From: an uncultured Lachnospiraceae bacterium
GTDB taxonomy: Bacteria; Bacillota; Clostridia; Lachnospirales; Lachnospiraceae
Length of the DNA stretch: 30,160 nucleotides
Direction: 5' to 3'
Assembly: GCA_910588565.1 (NCBI GenBank)
Contig: CAJUPF010000039.1
Location: 1 to 30,160 of the forward strand
Shown here: in pieces, positions 16,525-25,192 of the stretch
How the letters are laid out: each line of letters starts with the position of its first letter
Numbering within the stretch: position 1 is the first letter of the stretch
Position numbers and translations under genes: made by a program
Notes under the pieces: generated by a model
Seen by the model: the letters and a program-made list of their open reading frames with translations, nothing else
The model's database searches: none
Told to the model about the DNA's origin: nothing

Positions 16525-16542
16525 TAAGAATTTCCAAAAAGT

Positions 16543-17307
16543 TTATGTTGTCTCGTCAAAAATAATGTCCGTTGTATTTTCTGTCCAGTTTTCCACATGA
16601 AGCGTTCCTGTTTTTCCGGAAAGCTCGGGCAGAATATATGACAGCCGCAAAATCTTCTGTGTCAGGTTCTCCTGCCCCCCCAGCAGAACCTGCACCGTTC
16701 CATAATCCAGGGAAATTTCTCCAGTTTCGTTAAATTGAACTTTTCTGGAAACAACGTCGTTTTTCTTAAGCGCCTGCGTAACCGTCAGCAGGCTCCGTAA
16801 GATTTTTTCATCTTTGATGGGCAGTTTTTCATATAAAACAACTTTGTCACAGTCGAGTCCTTCCACCTGAGGAATATTCTCTACAATTTCTTTTGAAGTT
16901 TCCACGACAAACCCTTCCGTATCAAAATAAGCATTCTGCCCGATTGCAGAAATATAAAGATATCCAATAATCCCTTTTTCGTAAACATCTACCTGAAGGG
17001 TATGCGGATCTTTCAGGGAAACTTCCATTGTATCTACAAAAGGAACTGCCTCTACATTCAGAAAACGATATTTTAACAGCACATAAAGGGAATTCCAGGA
17101 ATAATCATCACTTAAGACAAACCTCTCAATCTGATCGTCCGTATAATGCTCGTTGCCTTCTACAACAACAGCCTGCACCGTAAATACTTTCCAGATGATA
17201 AGCGCAGCCAGCGCAATGATAAGCAGCAGCGAAAGAATTACTGTCAGCCAAATCTTCCGCCGCCTGCGCTTTCGTCTTTTTCTCAGAATCTGTTCTTCTC
17301 GTTCCAA
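16543..17307 (-). CDS. ftsQ: Cell division protein FtsQ/DivIB
   Basis: This bitopic divisome protein (254 residues) links early and late division proteins and controls the FtsW/PBP synthase complex. A short, very basic cytoplasmic tail (LRKRRKRRRRK, residues 8-18) precedes one membrane helix (19-41). Next comes the POTRA domain (FTVQAVVVEGNEHYTDDQIERF, spanning 42-63, and on to about 115) and the FtsQ/DivIB beta domain. The start is TTG at 17305-17307, one base behind the ftsW stop; GGAGATGA inside the end of ftsW serves as ribosome binding site. In many Firmicutes murG or murB lies between these genes; here nothing does. Confidence 0.9.
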   Translation of the reverse strand: MEREEQILRKRRKRRRRKIWLTVILSLLLIIALAALIIWKVFTVQAVVVEGNEHYTDDQIERFVLSDDYSWNSLYVLLKYRFLNVEAVPFVDTMEVSLKDPHTLQVDVYEKGIIGYLYISAIGQNAYFDTEGFVVETSKEIVENIPQVEGLDCDKVVLYEKLPIKDEKILRSLLTVTQALKKNDVVSRKVQFNETGEISLDYGTVQVLLGGQENLTQKILRLSYILPELSGKTGTLHVENWTENTTDIIFDETT

Positions 17308-17308
17308 T

Positions 17309-18436
17309 TTAAATCATCTCCAGTTTGATACTCCGGGACACGCTCAGCGCCAGCCCCATTTCTGTCAAAAGAATCGCTACCGAAGTTCCTCCATAACTGA
17401 TAAACGGCAGCGTCACACCTGTATTGGGAATGGAGTTGGTAACTACCGCAATATTTAAAATTACCTGAATTGCAATATGCCCCATAATTCCCACTACCAT
17501 CAGCGCACCAAACAAATCCGGCGCATTATTGGCAATCACCAGAAATCTCCAGATCATAAGCAGGAACAGCAAGATCACGCAGACCGCCCCAAACAGTCCC
17601 AATTCCTCGCAGATAATGGAAAAAATCATATCGTTCTGCGCCTCCGGCACAAACCCCAGCTTCTGCATACTCTCTCCCAGACCTTTGCCGAACAGTCCGC
17701 CGGAACCAATCGCATAAAGTCCCTGCAGCGTCTGGTAGCCTTTTTCATGTTCTTCCGGATGCAGCCAGACCTGAATACGTTCCGCCCGGTAAGCCGCGGT
17801 AAACAGAAGAACCGCTCCTCCTGCCGCTGTCCCAAGCCCCAGTAGGATAAACTGCAGATATTTTGGACTCGCTACAAAGACAACGCAGGCTCCAACTCCG
17901 GCAATAATAATTGCCGTACTCAAGTTACTGAATCCAACTACTAGAAACATAGGCCCAACTGTAAATCCCACCAGCTTACAGAGGATTTTAAAATCCCCTA
18001 TCTTCTTCGGCGCCTGGCTGATCACTGCTGACAAAAATACAATAACCGCCATTTTTGCAAGCTCCGACGGCTGGAAGGAAAGCGGGCCAAGACGCAGCCA
18101 TCTGGTGGAACCATTGATATTTGCCCCTATAAAAATAACCAGAAAACAAAGACCAAATGCACCCGCATAAAGCAGGACGCTTAGGCGCAGCCAGATATGA
18201 TAATCAATCCTCGATACGACAAGCATCGCCGCAAAGCCCAGAAGAGACGCCGTCAGCTGCCGTTTCAGATAATACGCGGAATCCCCGTTAAAATTAAGAC
18301 GCGCGTTATAGGAACTGGTGCTGTAAAGCATGACCAGGCCAAATCCCACCAGAAAAATAATAATAAACAGCAGTGTATAGTCAAAATATTTAATTTGCTT
18401 CTTCCTGCTTTTCCCCGTCCCCGGTACACGGTTCAT
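17309..18436 (-). CDS. ftsW: SEDS-family peptidoglycan polymerase FtsW (SpoVE-like)
   Basis: This polytopic membrane protein (375 residues, about 10 helices) polymerises lipid II at the septum together with a class B PBP. Family signatures include GANINGSTRWLRLG, the motif FQPSELAKM (about residues 122-130), the large extracellular loop with VWLHPEEHEKGYQTLQ, QNDMIFSIICEELG, and the C-terminal VTLPFISYGGTS. The ATG at 18436 has AAAGGAGTGA immediately upstream, overlapping the end of murD four bases away. In sporulating Firmicutes the dcw SEDS gene may be the sporulation form SpoVE; the sequence does not separate the two, but its position among division genes favours a vegetative septal role. 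Confidence 0.93.
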   Translation of the reverse strand: MNRVPGTGKSRKKQIKYFDYTLLFIIIFLVGFGLVMLYSTSSYNARLNFNGDSAYYLKRQLTASLLGFAAMLVVSRIDYHIWLRLSVLLYAGAFGLCFLVIFIGANINGSTRWLRLGPLSFQPSELAKMAVIVFLSAVISQAPKKIGDFKILCKLVGFTVGPMFLVVGFSNLSTAIIIAGVGACVVFVASPKYLQFILLGLGTAAGGAVLLFTAAYRAERIQVWLHPEEHEKGYQTLQGLYAIGSGGLFGKGLGESMQKLGFVPEAQNDMIFSIICEELGLFGAVCVILLFLLMIWRFLVIANNAPDLFGALMVVGIMGHIAIQVILNIAVVTNSIPNTGVTLPFISYGGTSVAILLTEMGLALSVSRSIKLEMI

Positions 18437-18440
18437 AGAG

Positions 18441-19802
18441 TCACTCCTTTAAACTTCGTGCAATCTCTTTAAATCTTCTGCCCCGTTCTTCATAATCCGC
18501 AAACATCCCCCAGCTTGCACATGCGGGGGAAAGCAGTACCGCATCGCCAGGCGCGGCGTGCTCATAACAGATATGGACTGCCTCCTCCAAAGAATCCGCC
18601 AGAGTCACTGCCTCAAATCCATGCTCCCTGGCAGTTTCGGCAATTTTTTCCCTCGTCTGTCCAATCAGTACCAGCTCTTTTACTTTTCCTTCAAAAGCAT
18701 CGATCCATTCACCATAAGAAGAATCCTTATCGTATCCCCCTCCAATCAGAAATGTAGGCCGATCCATAGCTTTAATCCCCTGAATCGCGGCATCCGGGTT
18801 CGTACCTTTGGAATCATTATAAAACTGTATCCCCCGTTTTTCCACCGTATATTCTATTCTGTGTTCCACTGCCGTAAAGCAAAGCAGCGCTTTGCGGATG
18901 TCCGCAAGGGGAACGCCATAGCCATATGCCATAGCTGCCGCCGCCATTACATTCTCATAATTATGCCTGCCCAGAAGATGTAATTTTTCTGTTCTGACAA
19001 TCTCTGTCGCCCTGCCTCCTTCAGAAAGGAAAATCGTTCCATCCTGCAGATAACATCCATCCTGCAGCGCCCTCGCACTGGAAAACCAGAACACCCTCGT
19101 CTCTAAACTTTCTCCAAACGTTCTTAGCGCCTCATCCTCGTAATTTAGCACACACAGATCATCCGGCGTCTGGTTTTTGGTAATGCTCTCTTTTACTGCA
19201 ATATAATTCTCCATCGTATGATGGCGGTTTAAATGATCCGGCGTAATATTTAAGATCGCTGTAACCTTTGGTGCAAACGTATGAATCGTTTCCAGCTGAA
19301 AACTGCTGATCTCCGCTACCGTAACGGTTTTTTCCGTGGTCTGTTCCGCCATACTGGTATAAGGGATTCCAATATTTCCAACAACCATTACATCATCATA
19401 CCGCTCTTCCATTATTTTCCCCAGCAGCGTAGTCGTGGTTGTCTTGCCGTTTGTCCCGGTTATCGCAAGAATATCTCCTTTTGCAAATGCATAGGCAAGT
19501 TCAATTTCACCCCAGACAGCCGTCCCCTGCTCCCACATAGCTGTTACCACCGGAAGATCCACCGGAACGCCAGGACTTACGACCAGAATATCCACGTGAT
19601 GCATTTCTTTCTCCGGCAATGTTCCGGTTATCAGTTCCACATCGCTAAGATCCGGATTTTTTTCATAAAAAGCCATCCGATCCAGGTTTTCATTCCCATC
19701 GTATAATTTCACTGCAAGCTGCTGGCTCTTTAAGAGTTTTGCTGCCGATACGCCGCTTTTTCCGGTTCCAAATACAAGAAATCTTTTGTCTCTTAGATTC
19801 AT
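18441..19802 (-). CDS. murD: UDP-N-acetylmuramoyl-L-alanine--D-glutamate ligase
   Basis: This cytoplasmic Mur ligase (453 residues) adds D-glutamate to UDP-MurNAc-L-Ala. The N-terminal UDP-binding Rossmann domain shows FGTGKSGVSAAKLL (11-24) and VVSPGVP. The ATP site is ITGTNGKTTTTTLLGKI (114-130), followed by NIGIPY, ISSFQLE, ILNITPDHLNRH and NDSKGTNPDA, all MurD hallmarks. GGAGG lies seven bases before the ATG. It is eleven bases behind mraY and four bases before ftsW, so the genes are tightly coupled. The other ligases (MurC, E, F) are not in the window. Confidence 0.97.
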   Translation of the reverse strand: MNLRDKRFLVFGTGKSGVSAAKLLKSQQLAVKLYDGNENLDRMAFYEKNPDLSDVELITGTLPEKEMHHVDILVVSPGVPVDLPVVTAMWEQGTAVWGEIELAYAFAKGDILAITGTNGKTTTTTLLGKIMEERYDDVMVVGNIGIPYTSMAEQTTEKTVTVAEISSFQLETIHTFAPKVTAILNITPDHLNRHHTMENYIAVKESITKNQTPDDLCVLNYEDEALRTFGESLETRVFWFSSARALQDGCYLQDGTIFLSEGGRATEIVRTEKLHLLGRHNYENVMAAAAMAYGYGVPLADIRKALLCFTAVEHRIEYTVEKRGIQFYNDSKGTNPDAAIQGIKAMDRPTFLIGGGYDKDSSYGEWIDAFEGKVKELVLIGQTREKIAETAREHGFEAVTLADSLEEAVHICYEHAAPGDAVLLSPACASWGMFADYEERGRRFKEIARSLKE

Positions 19803-19812
19803 TTTATGCCTC

Positions 19813-20766
19813 CTACATTGCCATAATTGCCACCAGGCTAAGCAGTGCCGTTACAATGGAAAAAACTGCCACCACTCTTGTCTCTGACCAGCCGCCAAGT
19901 TCAAAATGATGATGAATCGGCGCCATACGGAAGAATCTTTTTCCATGCGTTGATTTAAAATAGGTCACCTGTATGATCACAGACAACACTTCAATCATAT
20001 AGATAAAGCCTACAATCGGGATAAACAACGGCATCTGCAGCATGTACGCCGCAGCGGCCACAAATCCGCCCAAAGCCAGAGAGCCGGTATCTCCCATAAA
20101 AACCTTTGCCGGGTAGACATTAAATAAAAGAAATCCCAGCAATGCTCCTACTACCGCACAGGTAATCGGTTCAATGCCGCTATTTGTTCCCACTGCAACT
20201 ACAGAAAAAAAGGTAGCTGCCAGCACTGTGACACTAGACGCCAGACCGTCTAATCCATCCGTAAAATTGACGCCGTTTACGGTGCCGATTACCACAAAAA
20301 ACAGCAGCGGTATTGCCCATATGCCCAGATCCAGATATTTCCCTCCAGAAAATGGTATCAGCATCGACAGGGAAATATTTGTAAAATTTTGCAGATAAAA
20401 TGTGAAAATTCCGGTTACCGCTATCTGTAACAGCATTTTCTGCCATGCGAAAAGCCCGTCGGAACGTCTGAGCACCACTTTCAGATAATCATCCAAAAAT
20501 CCAATGGCTCCAAATCCCACCGTCAAAAATAAAATAGGGATGATTTTGGGATACTCCTTTATAAAAAGAAGGCTTGTGATCAGGACTGCTGCCAGTATCA
20601 TAAGACCTCCCATCGTTGGGGTCCCCGTCTTTTTCAGATGGGACTTTAGCTCCTCCCGCTCTGTCTGCCCTACTTTTAATTTCCGTAAAAACGGAATAAT
20701 GACTGGTCCGAGTACCGCACTGATCGCAAAAGCAATTAACACCGGCGCCGCTACATGATAAAACAT
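19813..20766 (-). CDS. mraY: Phospho-N-acetylmuramoyl-pentapeptide transferase
   Basis: This integral membrane enzyme (317 residues, about 10 helices) makes lipid I from UDP-MurNAc-pentapeptide and undecaprenyl phosphate. Visible signatures are GTPTMGGL (48-55), the metal-binding FLDDYLK (90-96), NFTDGLDGLA (the second aspartate motif), FMGDTGSLALGG, and the cytoplasmic histidine loop APIHHHFELGGW near the C terminus. AGAGGGAAAGG precedes the ATG at 20766. It sits between the second penicillin-binding protein and murD, the usual dcw place. Confidence 0.97.
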   Translation of the reverse strand: MFYHVAAPVLIAFAISAVLGPVIIPFLRKLKVGQTEREELKSHLKKTGTPTMGGLMILAAVLITSLLFIKEYPKIIPILFLTVGFGAIGFLDDYLKVVLRRSDGLFAWQKMLLQIAVTGIFTFYLQNFTNISLSMLIPFSGGKYLDLGIWAIPLLFFVVIGTVNGVNFTDGLDGLASSVTVLAATFFSVVAVGTNSGIEPITCAVVGALLGFLLFNVYPAKVFMGDTGSLALGGFVAAAAYMLQMPLFIPIVGFIYMIEVLSVIIQVTYFKSTHGKRFFRMAPIHHHFELGGWSETRVVAVFSIVTALLSLVAIMAM

Positions 20767-20804
20767 AACCTTTCCCTCTTTCCTATTGTACTTTACTTTT
20801 TTAT

Positions 20805-22568
20805 TTACTCCATATACTCTGTTTCTGCTTCTTTTGCAGCTTCTGCATCGAACGGGATCTCCAGATAGGGAAGAATGTTTTCAAAAATCTCCTTTGCCAC
20901 CGGCGCCGCAATGGTTCCGCCATAGTAGACGCCCTGAGGATTATTGATAATCACAAGCACCATGACTTGCGGATCGTCCACAGGCGCAAATCCTAAAAAA
21001 GACGAAATGTATTTATTGGCGCTTCTAGGCAGTGTCTGGGAAGTTGCCGTCTTGCCGCCAATGTCATATCCTGCGATTTTTGCATTTCTGCCGCCGCCCT
21101 CTGCTACAACCTGCCGCAGCAGGTACCGGACGGTGTCTGACGTCTCTTTGCTTATCATTCCTTCCGATGTATCATACGTAAACTTCTCTATCAGATTCCC
21201 TTCCCCATCCTGGACAGACACGCCGAAATGCGGTGTAATCCGGTTTCCTCCATTGATAATCGAAGCTACCGTCGTCACAAGCTGTATCGGCGTAATCTGA
21301 AACGACTGCCCAAACGACATGGTGGCCAGCTCCACCAGTCCTATATTCTCTTTGGAATGCATAATTGTCACAGCTTCCCCTGGTAAATCAATCCCAGTCT
21401 TTTTCAAAAGCCCAAGGCTGCCAAAATAATCATAAAACCGCTCCGGCCCTACCCTAAGCCCTACATCGATAAATACCGGGTTGCACGAATTCATAATTCC
21501 ATGCGTAAAATCTTCTGCGCCGTGTCCGGTGCGCTTATGGCAGTGGATTTGCCTGTCCTCTACTGTAATATAGCCTGGGCAGAAAAACTGATCGTTTAGG
21601 CTGACAACCCCTTCTTCCAAAGCTGCCGTAGTAGTAATAATTTTAAAAGTGGAACCTGGTTCATACGTATCGTTGATGCATTGGTTCCTCCACATATTAT
21701 TCAGCAGATTTTGCTTTTCCTCTTCTGTAACAGTCCCTTCCGCTTCATAATTCAGCGTAAAGGGATTGTTTAAATCAAACTCCGGCACATTGACCATTGC
21801 CATCAGTTCCCCGTTCAAAGGGTTCATCACAATAATGGATACGCTGTCAGCCTGTTTTTGTTCCAAAGCTTTTCTGGCTGACTGCTCCGCATACATCTGA
21901 ATATTATAATCCAGGCTGATATGCAGATTATTTCCATCTATCGGGTCCTGTCTCGATTCCCCGGCATTCTCAATTTCCACACCTCTTGCATCGGTCAAAG
22001 TCAGGATCTTGCCGTTGGTTCCCTGCATATATTCATCATATTTTACTTCCAGGCCGACAATCCCCTGATTGTCTCCTCCGGTAAACCCAAGCACTTTAGA
22101 AGCCAATGTATCGTATGGATAATAGCGTTTGTAATCCTCATCCACTTTAACGCCCGCAAGCCCATATGCCCGGATACGATCCCCCGTCTCCTTATCCACA
22201 TTCGATTTGATACGCTCAATCGAGCTGACTTTCTCCACCCTTGCGCGCACCCGTTCCTCGGACAGCTCCAGTTCTTTGGCCAGGGCGGCAATCACTGCTT
22301 CAGGCTCTTTGATCTGATTATGGATCACAGATATTGTACAGACCGTTCTATTCGTGGCCAGAACCGTTCCTGTCGCATCGATAATCTTTCCCCTCGCCGC
22401 TTTGATATCACGTTCCCGTTCATGCAGATCTTCCGCTTTCCGCCCATAGTATTCGGAGCAGAATACCATCAGATACACCAGGCGTCCCATCAAAAACATC
22501 ATCATAAACAAAACTGCAACAAATACAATCATACTCTTCTTGCGGTTAAAGGTTTTACAGCGAAACAT
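20805..22568 (-). CDS. Class B penicillin-binding protein (SpoVD/FtsI-like) with KTA in place of KTG
   Basis: This bitopic transpeptidase (587 residues) crosslinks septal or cortex peptidoglycan. It has an N-terminal membrane helix (about 12-36), a PBP dimer domain (RGKIIDATGTVLATNR) and the penicillin-binding domain with SxxK as STFK (S306, K309) and SxN as SCN (361-363). The third motif, normally KTG or KSG, reads KTA (506-508; codons AAG ACG GCA). No PASTA domain follows. By order (behind another class B PBP, before mraY) it corresponds to Bacillus spoVD, but that assignment is by synteny only. The ATG at 22568 has GGAG nine bases upstream; an ATG 33 bases earlier has no ribosome binding site. 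A longer start cannot be excluded. Confidence 0.9.
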   Translation of the reverse strand: MFRCKTFNRKKSMIVFVAVLFMMMFLMGRLVYLMVFCSEYYGRKAEDLHERERDIKAARGKIIDATGTVLATNRTVCTISVIHNQIKEPEAVIAALAKELELSEERVRARVEKVSSIERIKSNVDKETGDRIRAYGLAGVKVDEDYKRYYPYDTLASKVLGFTGGDNQGIVGLEVKYDEYMQGTNGKILTLTDARGVEIENAGESRQDPIDGNNLHISLDYNIQMYAEQSARKALEQKQADSVSIIVMNPLNGELMAMVNVPEFDLNNPFTLNYEAEGTVTEEEKQNLLNNMWRNQCINDTYEPGSTFKIITTTAALEEGVVSLNDQFFCPGYITVEDRQIHCHKRTGHGAEDFTHGIMNSCNPVFIDVGLRVGPERFYDYFGSLGLLKKTGIDLPGEAVTIMHSKENIGLVELATMSFGQSFQITPIQLVTTVASIINGGNRITPHFGVSVQDGEGNLIEKFTYDTSEGMISKETSDTVRYLLRQVVAEGGGRNAKIAGYDIGGKTATSQTLPRSANKYISSFLGFAPVDDPQVMVLVIINNPQGVYYGGTIAAPVAKEIFENILPYLEIPFDAEAAKEAETEYME

Positions 22569-22663
22569 ATGACAGCGCTCCGTAAATGTCCTTTCTTTCA
22601 TTCTATTACAGTTTTTATAAGGTTATACCTGAATGAACCGCTAAAAAAGCATACATACCCATG

Positions 22664-24688
22664 TTATTCCTGGCCAGGACCCTCCGGGCTTACTTCCGGG
22701 GCGCCGCCGGCTGTCTGATCCGGATCCATTGAACCATCTTCCGGCGCGTCGTCATCCTCCTCTTCCGGCTTTAATTCTTCATCTGGATACATATTCATAT
22801 ACGGGAGAATCTCTTTTAATATCTCTTTTGTCACCTCCTGCGCATAGTTGCTGTGCGCCTGCTCCTCCTTATTCGGCTCATCGATAATCACATATATCAC
22901 AAGCTGCGGATTTTCCTGCGGCACATAACCAATAAAAGACACCAGGTAATTGTCATTTCCCCTCGGCAGCTTCTGTGCAGTGCCCGTCTTGCCGCCCATG
23001 GAATAGCCGTTTACTTTTGCTTCCGAGCCTGTGCCTTCCGATACTGTGGCATACAGATATTCCCGGACGATATCGGAAGTATGTTCCGAAACAGTTTCTT
23101 TTAACAGCACTGGTTTTACCGTTTCTATTGTATTGCCGTTTTCATCTAATATCTTCCTGACCACATGCGGCTGAAAGTACCGGCCCCCGTTAATCAGTGA
23201 AGAAAATGCGCTTGCAAGCTGTATCATGGTGCAGTTAAAATTCTGCCCGAATACATTTGTCGCAAGATCGATCGGTTTCATTTCCGTCTGAATCAGCCCC
23301 TTCTCTTCTCCGGGAAGATCGATGCCTGTCTTCTGCCCAAAACCGAATATATCCTGATAGTCCATAAAATGATCCGCACCGATCGCATAGGACATCTGCA
23401 TCAGGGCGTCATTACAGGAATCCATCAGCGACTGTTCCACAGTTTCCATTCCATGCCCGACGCGGCTGACACAGTGAACCTCTTCGCCATTAAATGTCTC
23501 GACGCCGTCACAGTAATACGACTCATCGCCGGTTAATGTCCCGGTTTCCAATCCGCATGCCACCGTTAACGGCTTTACGGTAGAACCAGGTTCAAAGGTA
23601 TAGGTGACACAGAAATTCTCCCAGCGTTTTGTCAGAAGCTCGCTCTGCTGCTCTTCTGTCAGGCCAGCCAGCTCTTCCGGTGTAAAATAAGCCTGAATAT
23701 CCCTGGGATTGTTCAGGTCAAAGGTTGGATAATTCGCCATGGCATACACTTCCCCATTCTGCGGATTCATTACAATTGCCGCCGTATGGAGGCTGCCATC
23801 TCTTGTTGTATACCCATTCCTGTTTTTATCGTTAAATTCCGCCAGTTTTTTTTCTACTGCTGACTGGATATTAACGTCGATAGTCAACACAATTGTATTT
23901 CCATTCTGCTCGTTCCGAACTGTCTTCTCAAAATTGTTGTCTGAATTCAGATACCCATACTGCCTGCCGTTAATCCCATTTAACGTGCTGTTATAGTAGT
24001 TCTCCAGGCCCGAAGTACCCAGATTGCCCTGTTTGGATACAAAACCAATCAGCGACGCCGCAAGGGTATTATAGGGGTAACTGCGGATATACTCCTTTTC
24101 AAACCAGACTGCGTCTTTATTGATTCTTGGAAACGTCTCCGGCTCCTCTGGCTCTTTTTGATCCTTTTTCTGCTCTTTCCGCCTCTTTGCCGCGGCTGCT
24201 TCCGCCGCTTTGGCCTCTTCCTCCGATTCTTCCCTCATCGAAAGAAACGGCTGCATCTCGTCATGTGAAATCTGACGCTCAAGCACCATATACCGGTTTT
24301 CGGAATTATCCTCTAAGATTTGCTCCAGCTCCTCTTTGGTATGCCCCGAAAAACATTCTGCCAGGGCATCTAAGGTCACAGAAATATCGTCTTTATTCTT
24401 ATTTAACATCCAGCAGTCAAGAATTACATTATAGACGTCAATACTGGTGGCAAGGACGGTTCCCTTGGTATCTACAATATCGCCCCGCTGATAGGGAATG
24501 GTCTGGCTGTCAAACAGCTGCTGCGCCAATACAATCTTATCATACCTTTCCCGTCCGGTATGCTCAATATACATCAGCCTTCCAATCAACGACACAAGAA
24601 CCAGGGTAATCCCAAAAAACAGAAACATCAGTTTTTTGCGCATCCGAATTAAAAATTTATATGGTTTCTTTTTTTCCTTTTTCCTCAT
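22664..24688 (-). CDS. ftsI: Class B penicillin-binding protein, FtsI/PBP2-like septal transpeptidase
   Basis: This transpeptidase (674 residues) should act with FtsW at the septum. A basic tail and one membrane helix (20-40) precede the dimerisation domain (PYQRGDIVDTKGTVLATS). The catalytic domain contains STVK (S369, K372), SCN (424-426) and KTGT (567-570), all intact. Two unusual regions stand out: a low-complexity charged insert in the dimerisation domain (about 151-187, Glu/Ala/Lys-rich) and an acidic, Asp/Glu/Pro-rich extracellular tail (about 640-674). No PASTA domain is seen. It lies 15 bases behind the ftsL-like gene and has only a weak upstream AGG, so translation may be coupled. 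Assignment as the vegetative FtsI rather than SpoVD rests on gene order. Confidence 0.92.
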   Translation of the reverse strand: MRKKEKKKPYKFLIRMRKKLMFLFFGITLVLVSLIGRLMYIEHTGRERYDKIVLAQQLFDSQTIPYQRGDIVDTKGTVLATSIDVYNVILDCWMLNKNKDDISVTLDALAECFSGHTKEELEQILEDNSENRYMVLERQISHDEMQPFLSMREESEEEAKAAEAAAAKRRKEQKKDQKEPEEPETFPRINKDAVWFEKEYIRSYPYNTLAASLIGFVSKQGNLGTSGLENYYNSTLNGINGRQYGYLNSDNNFEKTVRNEQNGNTIVLTIDVNIQSAVEKKLAEFNDKNRNGYTTRDGSLHTAAIVMNPQNGEVYAMANYPTFDLNNPRDIQAYFTPEELAGLTEEQQSELLTKRWENFCVTYTFEPGSTVKPLTVACGLETGTLTGDESYYCDGVETFNGEEVHCVSRVGHGMETVEQSLMDSCNDALMQMSYAIGADHFMDYQDIFGFGQKTGIDLPGEEKGLIQTEMKPIDLATNVFGQNFNCTMIQLASAFSSLINGGRYFQPHVVRKILDENGNTIETVKPVLLKETVSEHTSDIVREYLYATVSEGTGSEAKVNGYSMGGKTGTAQKLPRGNDNYLVSFIGYVPQENPQLVIYVIIDEPNKEEQAHSNYAQEVTKEILKEILPYMNMYPDEELKPEEEDDDAPEDGSMDPDQTAGGAPEVSPEGPGQE

Positions 24689-24703
24689 ATATTCTATCGC
24701 CTG

Positions 24704-25186
24704 TTAATTTGTTGGTATATTAAAATACTGATCCATATAGTCATTTTCTTCGATTGTATAGTAGACAATCTGATCTTCTGCTGCATATTTCATACCGTAC
24801 TGCAGCGCCTGTTCTTTTATCTGATCCAGATCTGTCGTCAGTTCAATCCGTTTCTGCGCCGCGTCATTTTCTGCCCGCAGTGTCGCAATCTCACTTTCAA
24901 GTTCGGATATATGTCTGGTCCTGCTGGTGATATTGGACTGCAGCCTTATGTATGTAATGCACACGGAACAGACTGCCGCCAGCGCCACTGTACAGAACAG
25001 TACATAACTCAAATCAATGCGTGTCGCCCGTTCTGCGTTCCGTCTTGCCACGCGCCGCCGTTCCTTGCGTTTTTTTCTCTGCTGGCGCTCCTGTTCCTGC
25101 CGCTGCCGTTCTGCCTGATCGCCTTCTAACCGGCGCACTGTATTGCCGTTTATATAGTAATTGGTCTTTTGGGCTGTTTTGCTCAT
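24704..25186 (-). CDS. ftsL: FtsL/DivIC-like septum formation protein
   Basis: This 160-residue bitopic protein has a long basic cytoplasmic tail (Arg/Lys/Gln-rich, about 20-58), one membrane helix (about 59-80, LSYVLFCTVALAAVCSVCITYI) and an extracellular coiled coil (85-122, LESEIATLRAENDAAQKRIE). It ends in an FtsL-like short segment (LDQIKEQALQYGMKYA). Sequence identity within FtsL is low, so the call relies on this architecture and on the place between rsmH and the first PBP. It should pair with a DivIC partner (not present here) to activate the FtsW-PBP complex. The ATG follows GAGTGAG at five bases, at the end of rsmH. Confidence 0.8.
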   Translation of the reverse strand: MSKTAQKTNYYINGNTVRRLEGDQAERQRQEQERQQRKKRKERRRVARRNAERATRIDLSYVLFCTVALAAVCSVCITYIRLQSNITSRTRHISELESEIATLRAENDAAQKRIELTTDLDQIKEQALQYGMKYAAEDQIVYYTIEENDYMDQYFNIPTN

Positions 25187-25192
25187 CTATTC

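Noticed and set aside
21921..22718. 265-codon open frame on the plus strand
   Set aside because: It is mostly antisense to the second penicillin-binding protein, whose motifs are unambiguous; composition is Phe/His/Arg-rich as in shadow frames.
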